Source: Fen-1118 sp964491625
GTDB lineage: Bacteria; Myxococcota_A; Polyangia; Fen-1088
Direction of reading: 5' to 3'
Length of the DNA: 10,688 bases
Assembly: GCA_964491625.1 (NCBI GenBank)
Contig: CAZBIU010000244.1
Span: 1 to 10,688 of the forward strand
The translations under genes were made by a program, and so were the position numbers. Each line of letters starts with the position of its first letter. The stretch's first letter is position 1. Of the stretch, positions 1-7,734 are shown piece by piece. Below the pieces are notes generated by a model that made no database searches, was not told the DNA's origin, and was given only the letters and a program-made list of their open reading frames with translations.

Positions 1-1
1 C

Positions 2-706
2 GGCATCACCCGCGTTTCGGACGGCATGGCGGCGGTGCTGTGGAAGAATCGGTGGGGTTACGTGGACCGCAAGGGCAAGGAAGTCATCCGACCGGTTTTC
101 GTGCGAGCCAAGCCCTTCGGCGAGGGTTGGGCGGCGGTTTGGCTGCCCGACCGGCGAGACCAGGATTTCGGCGACGGCAAGTGGGGATTCATCGACAAGC
201 AAGGCAAGTTCAAGGTTCCGGGCAAGTACGGTGCCAGCGAGGTTGGCGTCTTCTCGCAAGGCTTGGTCGCGATGGAAGGCCTTCCCATCAAGGCTCTCTA
301 CGGAAGCCCGATCGGTCGAGCCTGCCTCGCCAGCCAAGGCCAGACCGCGGACGATCTCCGGGACAGTCCGGATGCGCAGGCGGAGTGTGCGGCCTATATG
401 GACAAGAACGGAAAGTTTCGCATCGCAGTTCCCTTTTGCGCGCTCGACGACGTGTACGCAGGAGAACGAACCCCGCAGGACTTCGTGGGCGAGTACGCCG
501 AGCTGGTCATGCAAGAGCCCCTGAGCGTGTATCCCTTCAAGTGCGTACCGGCGCTGACGCCGGACGTTCGACTGTTCATCAACCGCCAGGGCGAATTCGT
601 GTCGCCTAGCTTCGTGCTGGCATCCCGCGCACCCGAGGGCTTGGCGCCAAGCTGCGGCCACCGCCGCAACGGACACGACGTGAATCCCCTGATCGGCACC
701 CAATGA
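2..706 (+). CDS. WG-repeat protein, 5' end outside the window
   Basis: The reading frame is open from base 2, before the first ATG at 26, so the gene almost certainly starts upstream and only its 3' part is seen. The protein carries WG repeats of the form WGYVDRKGK and WGFIDKQGK, each followed by a short beta-like stretch and an F-x-EG motif. More degenerate copies follow (YMDKNGKF near residue 132, FINRQGEF near 184, counted from the ATG at 26). WG repeats form beta-rich domains found in many uncharacterised bacterial proteins, often as ligand- or partner-binding modules. No catalytic motif is visible. The frame ends in TGA at 704-706. The next gene is codirectional but separated by a hairpin, so co-transcription is uncertain. 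The specific function is unknown. Confidence 0.8.
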   Translation, partial: GITRVSDGMAAVLWKNRWGYVDRKGKEVIRPVFVRAKPFGEGWAAVWLPDRRDQDFGDGKWGFIDKQGKFKVPGKYGASEVGVFSQGLVAMEGLPIKALYGSPIGRACLASQGQTADDLRDSPDAQAECAAYMDKNGKFRIAVPFCALDDVYAGERTPQDFVGEYAELVMQEPLSVYPFKCVPALTPDVRLFINRQGEFVSPSFVLASRAPEGLAPSCGHRRNGHDVNPLIGTQ

Positions 707-711
707 CCCAC

Positions 712-740
712 GGCCGCGCGAAACGAGGCGGGGCGCGGCC
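712..740 (+). terminator. GC-rich hairpin after the WG-repeat gene
   Basis: GGCCGCGC (712-719) and GCGCGGCC (733-740) can form a perfect 8-bp stem with a 13-base loop, starting six bases after the stop codon at 704-706. There is no T tract, so as an intrinsic terminator it would be non-canonical. Its place between a stop codon and the next gene's start favours a 3'-end role. Confidence 0.35.
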
Positions 741-781
741 CCCTCGCACCGGTCGCAATTCGTGCTAACCCTAGCGGGCTC

Positions 782-1714
782 ATGTCCCTACCGGTCATCG
801 TCTTCGACAACGTCCACAAATCCTACCGCGGGGTGAAGGCGGTGGACGGGATTGGCTTCGACGTCCCGCCGTCGATTTGCTTTGGTCTGCTCGGCCGCAA
901 CGGCGCGGGCAAGAGCACCATCCTGCGCATCCTCTACCGAAAGGCGGAACGCGACCGGAGCCCGCGCGGAACCGTTTCCGTGTTCGGCTTCGACCCCGAA
1001 CGCGACGAGCTCGACATCAAGTGCCGTACCGGCGTGGTGCCCCAGGAAGACAACCTCGACGAAGAGCTGGACGTCAGCCAGAACTTGCGCATCTTCGCCA
1101 AGCTGAACGGCATGCCGCACGGCCGCGCCGAAAGTCGCATCGCCGAGCTGCTCGACTTCATGGAGTTGGGCGAAAAGCGGACCGCGAACATCCGCGAGCT
1201 GTCGGGCGGCATGAAGCGCCGGCTGGTCATCGTGCGCGCGCTGCTCAACGAACCGCGCCTGCTGATACTCGACGAGCCGACCACCGGCCTCGATCCGCAG
1301 GTGCGCCACACCATCTGGGACAAGCTGCGCCAGCTCAAGCGCGGCGGCCTGACCATCATGCTGACTACGCACTACATGGAAGAGGCGTTTCAGCTTTGCG
1401 ACGACGTGCTGGTGGTCGAAAAGGGCAAGGCCGTGCTGCGCGGCAATCCCAAGACGTTGGTCGAGCAAAGCATCGAGCCCTACGTACTCGAGCTGACCGA
1501 CATCGCGCTGGCGCCGTCGGTGCTCGAGCGCTTGGGGACCGGTGCCGCGCGCGTCGAACGGTCCGACGAATCGGTGCGCATCTACGCCTGTGATTACGCC
1601 GTTCTTCGCGGCGTGGCCGACGAGCTGCCGCCCGGCGACCATCATCTGCGCCCGACCACCCTCGAAGACGTCTTCCTCAAGGCCACCGGAAGGAGGCTCG
1701 ATGCAGGCCAGTGA
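782..1714 (+). CDS. ABC exporter ATP-binding protein, NodI/DrrA type
   Basis: This 310-residue protein is the nucleotide-binding subunit of an ABC-2 exporter and would power export by ATP hydrolysis at the inner membrane. Motifs in order: Walker A GRNGAGKST (38-46), Q-loop VPQEDN (86-91), signature LSGGM (140-144), Walker B LLILDEP (160-166), D-loop TTGLDP and the H-loop histidine 197 in TTHYMEEA. The run after the Q-loop (DNLDEELDV) is typical of the NodI/DrrA branch. A C-terminal extension of about 80 residues ends in the TLEDVFLK motif common in this branch. The ATG at 782 has only a weak upstream purine run. The last 14 bases overlap the permease gene, so the two are translationally coupled. 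The substrate cannot be read from sequence: lipid, polyketide, polysaccharide and drug are all possible. Confidence 0.92.
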   Translation: MSLPVIVFDNVHKSYRGVKAVDGIGFDVPPSICFGLLGRNGAGKSTILRILYRKAERDRSPRGTVSVFGFDPERDELDIKCRTGVVPQEDNLDEELDVSQNLRIFAKLNGMPHGRAESRIAELLDFMELGEKRTANIRELSGGMKRRLVIVRALLNEPRLLILDEPTTGLDPQVRHTIWDKLRQLKRGGLTIMLTTHYMEEAFQLCDDVLVVEKGKAVLRGNPKTLVEQSIEPYVLELTDIALAPSVLERLGTGAARVERSDESVRIYACDYAVLRGVADELPPGDHHLRPTTLEDVFLKATGRRLDAGQ

Positions 1715-2486
1715 GATTCGCCCGCCCGCGCTTGCCTCGCGGCTTTTCAGCGTGTGGTACCGCCACATGCGGGTCTACACCCGCAATCTGATCAGCAACG
1801 GCCTGCCGCCGTTTCTGGAGCCGGTGATCTTTCTGCTCGGTGTTGGGTTGGGCCTGGGCCGTTACATCTCGGCCATGGACGGGGTTCCCTACCTGGTATT
1901 CCTCGCCACCTCGCTGCCCATGACCTCGGCCATGTTTACCGCGTCCTTCGAATGTACCTTCGGAACCTTCGTGCGCCTGGATTTCCAGAAGGCCTACGAC
2001 GGCATGATCGCTGCGCCGGTGACGCTGGCCGATCTTTTCGTCGGTGAGCTGCTTTGGGCCGGCAGCAAGGGACTGTTCTTCAGCGCCTGCGTGGTCGCCG
2101 TGATGGCGGCATTTGGCGCTATTCCCCTGCCCATGGGGCTGTTGGCCGTGCCGGTGGGATTCCTTGCCGGAAGCATGTTCGGTGCGCTCGGCCTCTTGGT
2201 CACGTCGTTCGTGAAGAACATCAACCACTTCAATTTTTACTTCACCGGTTTTCTCTCGCCGATGTTCTTCTTTTCCGGGACGGTCTTTCCCTTGGCCAGT
2301 TTGCCGCGATGGCTACGTCCGTTCGCCGAGATCTTGCCGCTGACCCACGCGGTGCGATTGACCCGCAATGCGACCTTGTCGCGCTTCTCGGCCGTGCTGC
2401 TTCTCGATTTCGCCTTCCTGGTGCTGGTTACGGTGCTGGCCGGCTACATGGCGATTCGCAGGCTGCGTCGGCGAATTGTGGTGTAG
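1701..2486 (+). CDS. ABC-2 type exporter permease, NodJ/DrrB type
   Basis: This 261-residue integral inner-membrane protein is the partner of the preceding ATPase. It has about six hydrophobic helices, including the FLEPVIFLLGVGLGLG segment near the N-terminus, and the SPMFFFSGTVFPL motif with the downstream LPLTHAVRLTR run typical of NodJ-like permeases. The ATG at 1701 is chosen because a perfect AGGAGG lies at 1691-1696, four bases upstream, and because family members start with a short cytoplasmic N-terminus. The frame is open further upstream to 1542, but that part lies inside the ATPase gene. The ATPase stop codon lies 11 bases inside this gene, a tight operon arrangement. The stop at 2484-2486 is only 13 bases from the convergent hflX stop. 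Confidence 0.92.
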   Translation: MQASEIRPPALASRLFSVWYRHMRVYTRNLISNGLPPFLEPVIFLLGVGLGLGRYISAMDGVPYLVFLATSLPMTSAMFTASFECTFGTFVRLDFQKAYDGMIAAPVTLADLFVGELLWAGSKGLFFSACVVAVMAAFGAIPLPMGLLAVPVGFLAGSMFGALGLLVTSFVKNINHFNFYFTGFLSPMFFFSGTVFPLASLPRWLRPFAEILPLTHAVRLTRNATLSRFSAVLLLDFAFLVLVTVLAGYMAIRRLRRRIVV

Positions 2487-2499
2487 GCACCGCCCGGTC

Positions 2500-3822
2500 T
2501 CAGGCCGCGCGCAGGCGTTCCAGCACGGAAGGGTGGGCGCGGACGTCGAAGATGACCGCGTCCGGTTGGTACCGCTCGCCCAGCACCTCGCACGCCGCGA
2601 AGATCTCTTTGCGCAGGTGCTGCTTGTCGTAGGGCACGCGCAGCTCGCCGACCACCGTGTCGCGCGCGAAGAACGCAATCAGGCGCAAGCGCAGCTTCGC
2701 CACGTCTTCGGGCCGACGCGCCGACATGACGAACGAGTCGGGCCAGCGGGCGGCGAGCTTGTCGACCAGCGCGGCTTCGCTGGCCGCATCGCCGAGCTTG
2801 TCGATCTTGTTGAAGACGATCAAGCGAGGTATGTCGCCGGCGCCGATGTCGGCTAGCACCTCGTGCGTGACCTCCAGTTGGCGCTCGAAGCCCGGATCCG
2901 ACGCGTCCACCACGTGGGCCAGCAGGCCCGCCTCCAGCGCTTCATCCAGCGTGCTCTTGAACGAGGCCACCAGCCCGTGCGGCAGCTTGTCGATGAAGCC
3001 CACGGTGTCCGAGACCAGAATGCGCGGCCGTGACTCGGGCACCAGCATGCGCACCGTCGTGTCCAGGGTGGCAAACAACTTGTCCGCGACCAGCACGTCG
3101 CTGCCGGTCAGAGCGCGCATCAAGGTCGACTTGCCCGCGTTGGTGTACCCCACCAAGGCGACGCGATTCATGTCGCGACGGCGCGCCCGCTGGGTGCACT
3201 GCTCCTCCGCCAGCGCCGCCAATTCGCCCGCCAGCTCGGCGATGCGATCGCGAATCTTGCGCCGATCGAGCTCTAGCCCCGACTCGCCCGCACCCTTGCC
3301 GCCGATGCCGCCGCGCTGGCGATCCTTGCCCGCGCCGGTCTCGCGCATGCGCGGCGCCATGTACTGCAAGCGAACGATCTCGACCTGTGCCTTGGCCACC
3401 CGCGAGCGAGCGTGGCGACGGAAAATCTCCAGAATCACCGCCGTGCGATCCAGGACCTCCGCCCCGGTGGCCTTCTCTAGGTTGCGTGCTTGCGACGGCG
3501 AGATGTCGTGATCCACCAGCACGACCTTGATGGGCTTGCCGTCTTCCGGCGCGACCGCAGGCGCCGGGGCGTCCTCGTCCGCCGCAGCCGTCCCGGTCAT
3601 CGCCTGCAGCTCCTTCAGCTTGCCGCTGCCGATCACTGTGCCCGGATGAAACGATGTCCGCCGCTGGGTGATGGTCGCCGCCACGTTCAACCCCAGCGTG
3701 CGCGCCAGCCGGTGCAGCTCGGCCACCGAGGCTTCGAACACACCATCCTCCACGCCCTGCACCTGCACCGCGACCAGCACCGCCCGCAGCGGCTCGGATT
3801 CCTGTTCAAACAAAAGCGCCAT
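2500..3822 (-). CDS. hflX: GTPase HflX, ribosome-associated
   Basis: HflX is a P-loop GTPase that binds the 50S subunit and splits stalled or heat-damaged 70S ribosomes. The 440-residue protein has the HflX N-terminal domain (IGSGK at 64-68, DHDISPSQARNLE from 104), the glycine-rich linker GGIGGKGAGE (171-180), and a GTPase domain. The GTPase motifs are G1 GYTNAGKST (225-233), G3 DTVGF (272-276), G4 NKID (338-341) and G5 SAR (367-369). Two departures from common HflX are visible. An acidic Ala/Pro-rich insert of about 20 residues (near 76-97) splits the N-terminal domain, and the linker reads GKGAGES where GTRGPGET is usual. The gene lies 97 bases downstream of pgk on the same strand and may be co-transcribed with it. 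Confidence 0.95.
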   Translation of the reverse strand: MALLFEQESEPLRAVLVAVQVQGVEDGVFEASVAELHRLARTLGLNVAATITQRRTSFHPGTVIGSGKLKELQAMTGTAAADEDAPAPAVAPEDGKPIKVVLVDHDISPSQARNLEKATGAEVLDRTAVILEIFRRHARSRVAKAQVEIVRLQYMAPRMRETGAGKDRQRGGIGGKGAGESGLELDRRKIRDRIAELAGELAALAEEQCTQRARRRDMNRVALVGYTNAGKSTLMRALTGSDVLVADKLFATLDTTVRMLVPESRPRILVSDTVGFIDKLPHGLVASFKSTLDEALEAGLLAHVVDASDPGFERQLEVTHEVLADIGAGDIPRLIVFNKIDKLGDAASEAALVDKLAARWPDSFVMSARRPEDVAKLRLRLIAFFARDTVVGELRVPYDKQHLRKEIFAACEVLGERYQPDAVIFDVRAHPSVLERLRAA

Positions 3823-3919
3823 CTGCGCAGAGTATAGGCGATGACAGCCGAAGCGCCTGCGAGGAAGCGCCTGGTTGATGGAAACGCGCGCTGACTACTT
3901 CGCGCTAGCTACTTCTGGA

Positions 3920-5185
3920 CTATTTCTGGTCCAGCACCTTGATTGGCGGCATCTCCTTGCCTTCCAGATATTCCAGGCTGGCGCCGCCGCCGGTGGAGAC
4001 GTGGGTCATCTTGTCGGCGAGGCCCATCTTCTCGACCGCCGCCGCCGAGTCGCCGCCACCGATCACGGTGACGGCGCCCTTGCCCGTGGCCGCCGCGATG
4101 GCCTTGGCCACCGCCAGCGTGCCGGCCGCAAAGTCCGCCGCCTCGAACACGCCCATGGGGCCGTTCCATACGATGGTGCCAGCCTTGCCGATGATGTCGC
4201 TGAAGGCCTTGATGGTCTTGGGGCCGATGTCCATGCCCATGAGCCCATCGGGAATGTTGGCGTCCGCCACCACGGTGGGCTTGTCGCCGGTCATGGCCTT
4301 GAAATCGAATGCGCCGGCCGCCGCGTGATCGCAGGGCAGAACGATCTTGCCGCCCGCACCGGCGAGCAACTTCTTCATCTCCTCGACCTGATCCTCTTCC
4401 ACCCGGCTCTTGCCGACCTTAACGCCGCTGGCCTTGAGCAGGGTGTACGCCATCGCGCCGCCGATCAGAATGTTGTCCACCTTGCCGAGTAGCGCCGAGA
4501 TGAGCTTGATCTTGTCGCTGACCTTGGCCCCGCCCAGGATGGCCACGAACGGACGCTTGGGCGACGACACCGCCTCGTGCAGGTAGCGGATTTCCTTTTC
4601 GACCAGGTAGCCCGCGACCGCCGCGCCGCCCTTGGCCTGGATGGCCTTGGCCACGCCGAACATGCTGGCGTGTTTGCGGTGGCAGGTGCCGAACGCGTCG
4701 TTGACGTAGGTGTCGCCCAACTTGGCCAGGCCGGCCACGAACGCGTCGTGCTTGGCCTGCTGTTCGGCGGTGAGCTTCTTGTCGGGATTCTTCTTCGCCT
4801 TGTCGGGCATGGTCTCGCCCGCGTGGAAGCGGACATTCTCCAGCAGCACCACCTCGCCCGGCTTGAGACCCGCGACCAGCGCCTCGGCCGCCGGGCCGAT
4901 GACCTCTTGCGGACCGAGAGCCACCTTCTTGCCCAAGAGCTCGCCCAGGCGATCCGCACACGGCTTCAGGCTGCCTTCCGGATCGAAGGCGCCGTCGGGG
5001 CGGCCGAGGTGGCTCATCAGCACCAACTTGCCGCCCTGGTCCAGCACCTGCTTGATGCTGGGAAGGGCCGCGCGGATGCGGCGATCGTCGCTGATCTTGC
5101 CGCCCTTCAAGGGCACGTTGAAGTCCACCCGCATAAGTACGGTCTTGCCGCTGGCGTTGATGTCGGAAATCGTCTTGGTAGCCAT
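3920..5185 (-). CDS. pgk: Phosphoglycerate kinase
   Basis: Cytoplasmic glycolytic enzyme that transfers phosphate from 1,3-bisphosphoglycerate to ADP. Family hallmarks in this 421-residue protein: the signature VLMRVDFNVPL (16-26), HLGRP (59-63), VNDAFGTCHRKHAS (161-174), GGAKVSDK (218-225), GGGDSAAA (376-383) and STGGGA (397-402). The start at 5185 is preferred over an in-frame ATG at 5245 because it gives the usual N-terminus and has a GAAGAGG element just upstream. The extra 20 residues from 5245 look non-coding. The protein is about 25 residues longer than typical bacterial PGK (about 395). The excess is a Lys-rich, probably helical stretch at about 128-148, before the VNDAFG motif. No gap gene is adjacent, unlike many gap-pgk operons. 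Confidence 0.97.
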   Translation of the reverse strand: MATKTISDINASGKTVLMRVDFNVPLKGGKISDDRRIRAALPSIKQVLDQGGKLVLMSHLGRPDGAFDPEGSLKPCADRLGELLGKKVALGPQEVIGPAAEALVAGLKPGEVVLLENVRFHAGETMPDKAKKNPDKKLTAEQQAKHDAFVAGLAKLGDTYVNDAFGTCHRKHASMFGVAKAIQAKGGAAVAGYLVEKEIRYLHEAVSSPKRPFVAILGGAKVSDKIKLISALLGKVDNILIGGAMAYTLLKASGVKVGKSRVEEDQVEEMKKLLAGAGGKIVLPCDHAAAGAFDFKAMTGDKPTVVADANIPDGLMGMDIGPKTIKAFSDIIGKAGTIVWNGPMGVFEAADFAAGTLAVAKAIAAATGKGAVTVIGGGDSAAAVEKMGLADKMTHVSTGGGASLEYLEGKEMPPIKVLDQK

Positions 5186-5317
5186 GGTCGCTGCCTCTTC
5201 TTGTTGGGTTAATGCTTCGCCCCGTGGTTGGGACGGCGGCAGCATACTACGGTTCGGCCGTGCCAGCTCACGGAGGTTCGCAGGGAACCCGGTAGAGGTT
5301 GGCCGCGGCGACCGGGC

Positions 5318-6220
5318 TCAGTTGGAAACCGGAACCGGACCGCAGGCGGGGCAGCCGCACGCGGTGGCGCTCGGCACGACCTCTCCCAGGCAGGCGATCA
5401 TCGGACACACGACGGGCAGACACGCGCCTGCGTCGCCCGCACCAACGTCGGGGAGACCGGCGTCCAAGGGCGCGCAAGTCGGACATCCGCACGGGGTAGG
5501 GGTTGGAACATAGCCGTTGATGCACGCGAGCGCCGGGCAAAGAATGCCGCCACAAATCACCGGAGCGTCGCTGGCACCAGCGTCGGTGCCACGAGCGTCG
5601 CCCCTCGCGCCCGCATCGCTCGGCGCGCAGACTGGACAATTGCAGGGCGGTGGCCCTTTCACGGTACCGTTCGGGCAGTTGGGCACGATGCAGGCAGCGG
5701 TGCAGACCGCGGGACCGTCGATGCCGACGTCCTGCTTGCTCGAGGCATCTGGGATTGTGCCTCCATCCGGAGCCGGAGCGCAGATGGGGCAGCCGCACGG
5801 CGGGGGGCCCGGCATGGTGCCGTAGTCGCACTTCGGGACCACGCACGCGATGGCGGGGCAGATGATCGTTCCACCCGCTCCGCCGCTCGCGACGGCGAAT
5901 CCTCCTGCCCCGCTGCTCCTGCCTCCTGCTCCGCCGCCCGTCGCGCCGCCTACGCCAGCGCTCGCTCCGCCGGATGCCGTCGTGGCCCCGCCGGAAGCGC
6001 CGGGCATTCCACCCGCCCCCGCGCCTCCGCTGGGGTTGGTCGAGCTGCCCGGCGTGCCGCCCATCGAGACTGTGCCTCCGCTCGCCTTGACGCCCCCGGC
6101 GCCCAAGTTGCCACCCACACCACCGGTTCCATTGAGCGAAAGACCCGAAGAGTCCATGCACCCCGTAAGGATCGTAAAGCCTGCAAACAGGCCGATAAGA
6201 CTTGTCGCTTTGCTGCGCAT
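5318..6220 (-). CDS. Cys-rich repeat lipoprotein
   Basis: This 300-residue protein is probably exported and lipid-anchored. It starts MRSKATS, followed by a hydrophobic segment and the lipobox LTGC, with Cys21 as the lipidated residue. Residues 22-118 form a low-complexity Gly/Ser/Ala/Thr linker. Residues 119-295 hold four Cys-rich repeats of about 30 residues (about 119-149, 172-200, 221-251, 266-295), each ending in a form of P-x-x-C-x-C-P-x-C-A-P and joined by Asp/Ala/Gly linkers containing DAG. Such linkers are common in surface proteins of myxobacteria. The repeats resemble small disulfide-rich modules, but I cannot name the family. The ATG at 6220 is supported by AGGAG six bases upstream (CTCCT on the plus strand at 6227-6231). 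The gene is divergent from the integrase and codirectional with pgk 132 bases downstream. No enzymatic motif is visible. Confidence 0.85.
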   Translation of the reverse strand: MRSKATSLIGLFAGFTILTGCMDSSGLSLNGTGGVGGNLGAGGVKASGGTVSMGGTPGSSTNPSGGAGAGGMPGASGGATTASGGASAGVGGATGGGAGGRSSGAGGFAVASGGAGGTIICPAIACVVPKCDYGTMPGPPPCGCPICAPAPDGGTIPDASSKQDVGIDGPAVCTAACIVPNCPNGTVKGPPPCNCPVCAPSDAGARGDARGTDAGASDAPVICGGILCPALACINGYVPTPTPCGCPTCAPLDAGLPDVGAGDAGACLPVVCPMIACLGEVVPSATACGCPACGPVPVSN

Positions 6221-6464
6221 TGCATACTCCTGTTGGTTAGGCGCAAGCTACAGCAAGGTTCGTACCGGGATTGCGCCCTGGCCCAGCACCGTGTTTGTCC
6301 CAGGATCTTCGTCGATTGCAATGCGGCGGCACTTCAAATTCCTGAGGGCGAGCTGTCGAGATCTGCGTGCCCGTGCCATCTCGCGGCGGCTCCGTCGGGC
6401 TTTTGAGGAGTGCGTCGGGCTCGCCCGACCGCGGTCGGCACGCCTTTCGCAACATCGTCGCCTC
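6221..6464. promoter_or_regulatory. Divergent intergenic region between the lipoprotein and integrase genes
   Basis: This 244-base stretch must hold the promoters for both divergent genes if each has its own. I found no convincing -35/-10 pair and no CTGT-N8-ACAG type LexA box. The one clear structure is an overlapping pair of inverted repeats at 6414-6438, listed separately. Confidence 0.4.
6414..6438. repeat. Two overlapping inverted repeats upstream of intI
   Basis: GTCGGGC (6414-6420) and GCCCGAC (6423-6429) are perfect inverted repeats around two bases. CCGACCGCGGTCGG (6425-6438) is a perfect 14-bp palindrome. They share bases 6425-6429, so as RNA the two hairpins exclude each other. 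As DNA the palindrome could be a dimeric repressor site. It ends 26 bases before the intI start codon. GC-rich palindromes also arise by chance in DNA of this composition. Confidence 0.35.
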
Positions 6465-7505
6465 ATGCTGCGATATCCTTCCAACGCTGACCGAAATGCG
6501 ACCATCATCCCGCTCATCCGGCCGGAATCTGGACAGCCCGGCCCGAAGTCGGACAGCCCGCAGCCCTTGCTGGAGCTAGTGAGCGAGGCCCTGCGCACCC
6601 GCCACTACAGCGTCCGAACCGAGAAGGCGTACTTGACCTGGATCCGGCGATTTATCGCATTTCACAGGAACCGTCATCCGCAGGAGCTTTCCGAGGTGGA
6701 GATCGGCGAGTACCTTTCCAGCCTTGCCCGCGACAGTAAGGTAAGCGCTTCCACGCAGAACCAGGCGCTGGCCGCGTTGCTTTTCCTGTACCAGCAAGTA
6801 CTGGAGCGCGAGCTGGCGTGGCTCGGCAACCTGGTTCACGCCAAACGTCCCACCCGGGTGCCCGTCGTGCTGGGACGGGACGAAGTGCGTGCCCTGCTCG
6901 CGCACCTGGACGGCGTTCCGTGGATAGTCTGCGCCCTACTTTACGGTGGGGGCTTGCGATTGCTCGAAGCGCTGCAGTTGCGCGTGAAGGACATCGACCT
7001 CCATCGGCGCGAAGTCACCGTTCGCCGAGGCAAGGGCGGAAAGGACCGCCGAACCGTCCTTCCTGCTGCTCTGGTCGAGCACCTGCGCCTTCACCTCATC
7101 GCCGTGAAGCAGCAGCACGACCGCGACCTCGCCAAGGGCGCGGGTGCCGTCGCCCTTCCCGACGCGCTGGCCGTGAAATACCCCAATGCGCCCCGCGAAT
7201 GGATCTGGCAGTGGATCTTTCCGGCCACCCGAACCTACGTCACCGCCAACGAAACCCGCCGCCATCACCTCCACGAAACCGTCATCCAGCGTGCCGTCCG
7301 CCAAGCCGCCCGTGCCGCAGGCATCGCCAAACCCGTCAGTCCCCACACCCTCCGGCACTCCTTCGCCACCCACATGCTGGAAGACGGTTACGACATCCGC
7401 ACCATCCAGGAACTGCTCGGCCATCGCGACGTGAGCACGACCATGATCTACACCCACGTCCTGAACCGTGGCGCCTGCGGCGTGCGTAGCCCACTCGACC
7501 GCTGA
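6465..7505 (+). CDS. intI: Integron integrase (tyrosine recombinase)
   Basis: IntI catalyses recombination between folded single-stranded attC sites and attI. The 346-residue protein has an N-terminal SAM-like DNA-binding domain (HYSVRTEKAY near 47-56) and a tyrosine-recombinase domain. Catalytic residues Arg165, His294, Arg297, His320 and nucleophile Tyr329 are all present (GLRLLE, HTLRHSF, LLGHRDVS, MIYTH). The IntI-specific insertion that separates this group from XerC/D is clear at about 230-253 (ALPDALAVKYP and an aromatic run). The C-terminus GVRSPLD matches the class 1 integrase. From memory of IntI1 (337 residues), the numbering is offset by 19 at the N-terminus, so ATG 6465 may be upstream of the true start, but no better in-frame ATG follows. 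The ribosome site is weak. The frame is open back to 5850, antisense to the lipoprotein. The gene reads toward its cassettes, opposite to most integrons. Confidence 0.96.
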   Translation: MLRYPSNADRNATIIPLIRPESGQPGPKSDSPQPLLELVSEALRTRHYSVRTEKAYLTWIRRFIAFHRNRHPQELSEVEIGEYLSSLARDSKVSASTQNQALAALLFLYQQVLERELAWLGNLVHAKRPTRVPVVLGRDEVRALLAHLDGVPWIVCALLYGGGLRLLEALQLRVKDIDLHRREVTVRRGKGGKDRRTVLPAALVEHLRLHLIAVKQQHDRDLAKGAGAVALPDALAVKYPNAPREWIWQWIFPATRTYVTANETRRHHLHETVIQRAVRQAARAAGIAKPVSPHTLRHSFATHMLEDGYDIRTIQELLGHRDVSTTMIYTHVLNRGACGVRSPLDR

Positions 7506-7710
7506 GAAAACAGCGGCCTTGCAGTGTTTCGATATCGCGTTATCAAGCCCGTCCCCAACCCCGCTCGACCCGCGCAGCCCCCGCAGCCAGCGGTCCCTCG
7601 GAGACAACCCCGCGGAATCACGAGCCTCGCCTGAGGCAGAATCTCGCGCATTCCGGGTCTTCCTCGCTGTAATATTGGCGAAGCCTTCGCAGGCTAAGAG
7701 TAAGTTAGAC
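7506..7710 (+). other. attI region; insertion core at 7704-7710
   Basis: This stretch holds no convincing gene. Its right end has the features of a primary integron insertion site: GTTAGAC at 7704-7710 fits the core GTTRRRY and is the exact complement of the R'' box GTCTAAC of the first attC. Fourteen bases of context give CTAA-N6-GTTAG, the same spacing I recall for attI1. An imperfect inverted copy GGCTAAG (7692-7698) would be the left IntI-binding box, five bases from the right box. Strand exchange is expected between G7704 and T7705. The 7669-7677 stretch is AT-rich for this window and could serve a cassette promoter, but no -35 at proper spacing is convincing. Confidence 0.75.
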
Positions 7711-7734
7711 CGACGTCCGGAGCCACCGACGGAG

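Noticed and set aside
1542..1700. Upstream start for the permease at 1542
   Set aside because: It lies inside the ATPase gene. ATG 1701 has a perfect AGGAGG and gives the usual NodJ-like N-terminus.
788..1768. Minus-strand 326-residue ORF opposite the ABC ATPase
   Set aside because: It is the antisense shadow of a gene with all ABC motifs; long antisense ORFs are expected in high-GC coding DNA.
5186..5245. Upstream start for pgk at 5245
   Set aside because: The extra 20 residues lack family similarity, and the ATG at 5185 has a good ribosome site and the standard MATKTI-like start.
5850..6464. Upstream extension of the integrase frame to 5850
   Set aside because: This part is antisense to the lipoprotein gene, reads as Pro/Ala repeats complementary to its Gly-rich linker, and would give an integrase about 205 residues too long.
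7519..7546. TTGCAG-N16-TATCAA as a cassette promoter Pc
   Set aside because: The -35 matches only three of six consensus positions and the spacing is short, so it is too weak to list.
7468..7734. ORF overlapping the integrase 3' end and attI
   Set aside because: It crosses the attI core. Only the part after 7735 lies inside cassette C1 and is listed as a doubtful micro-ORF.
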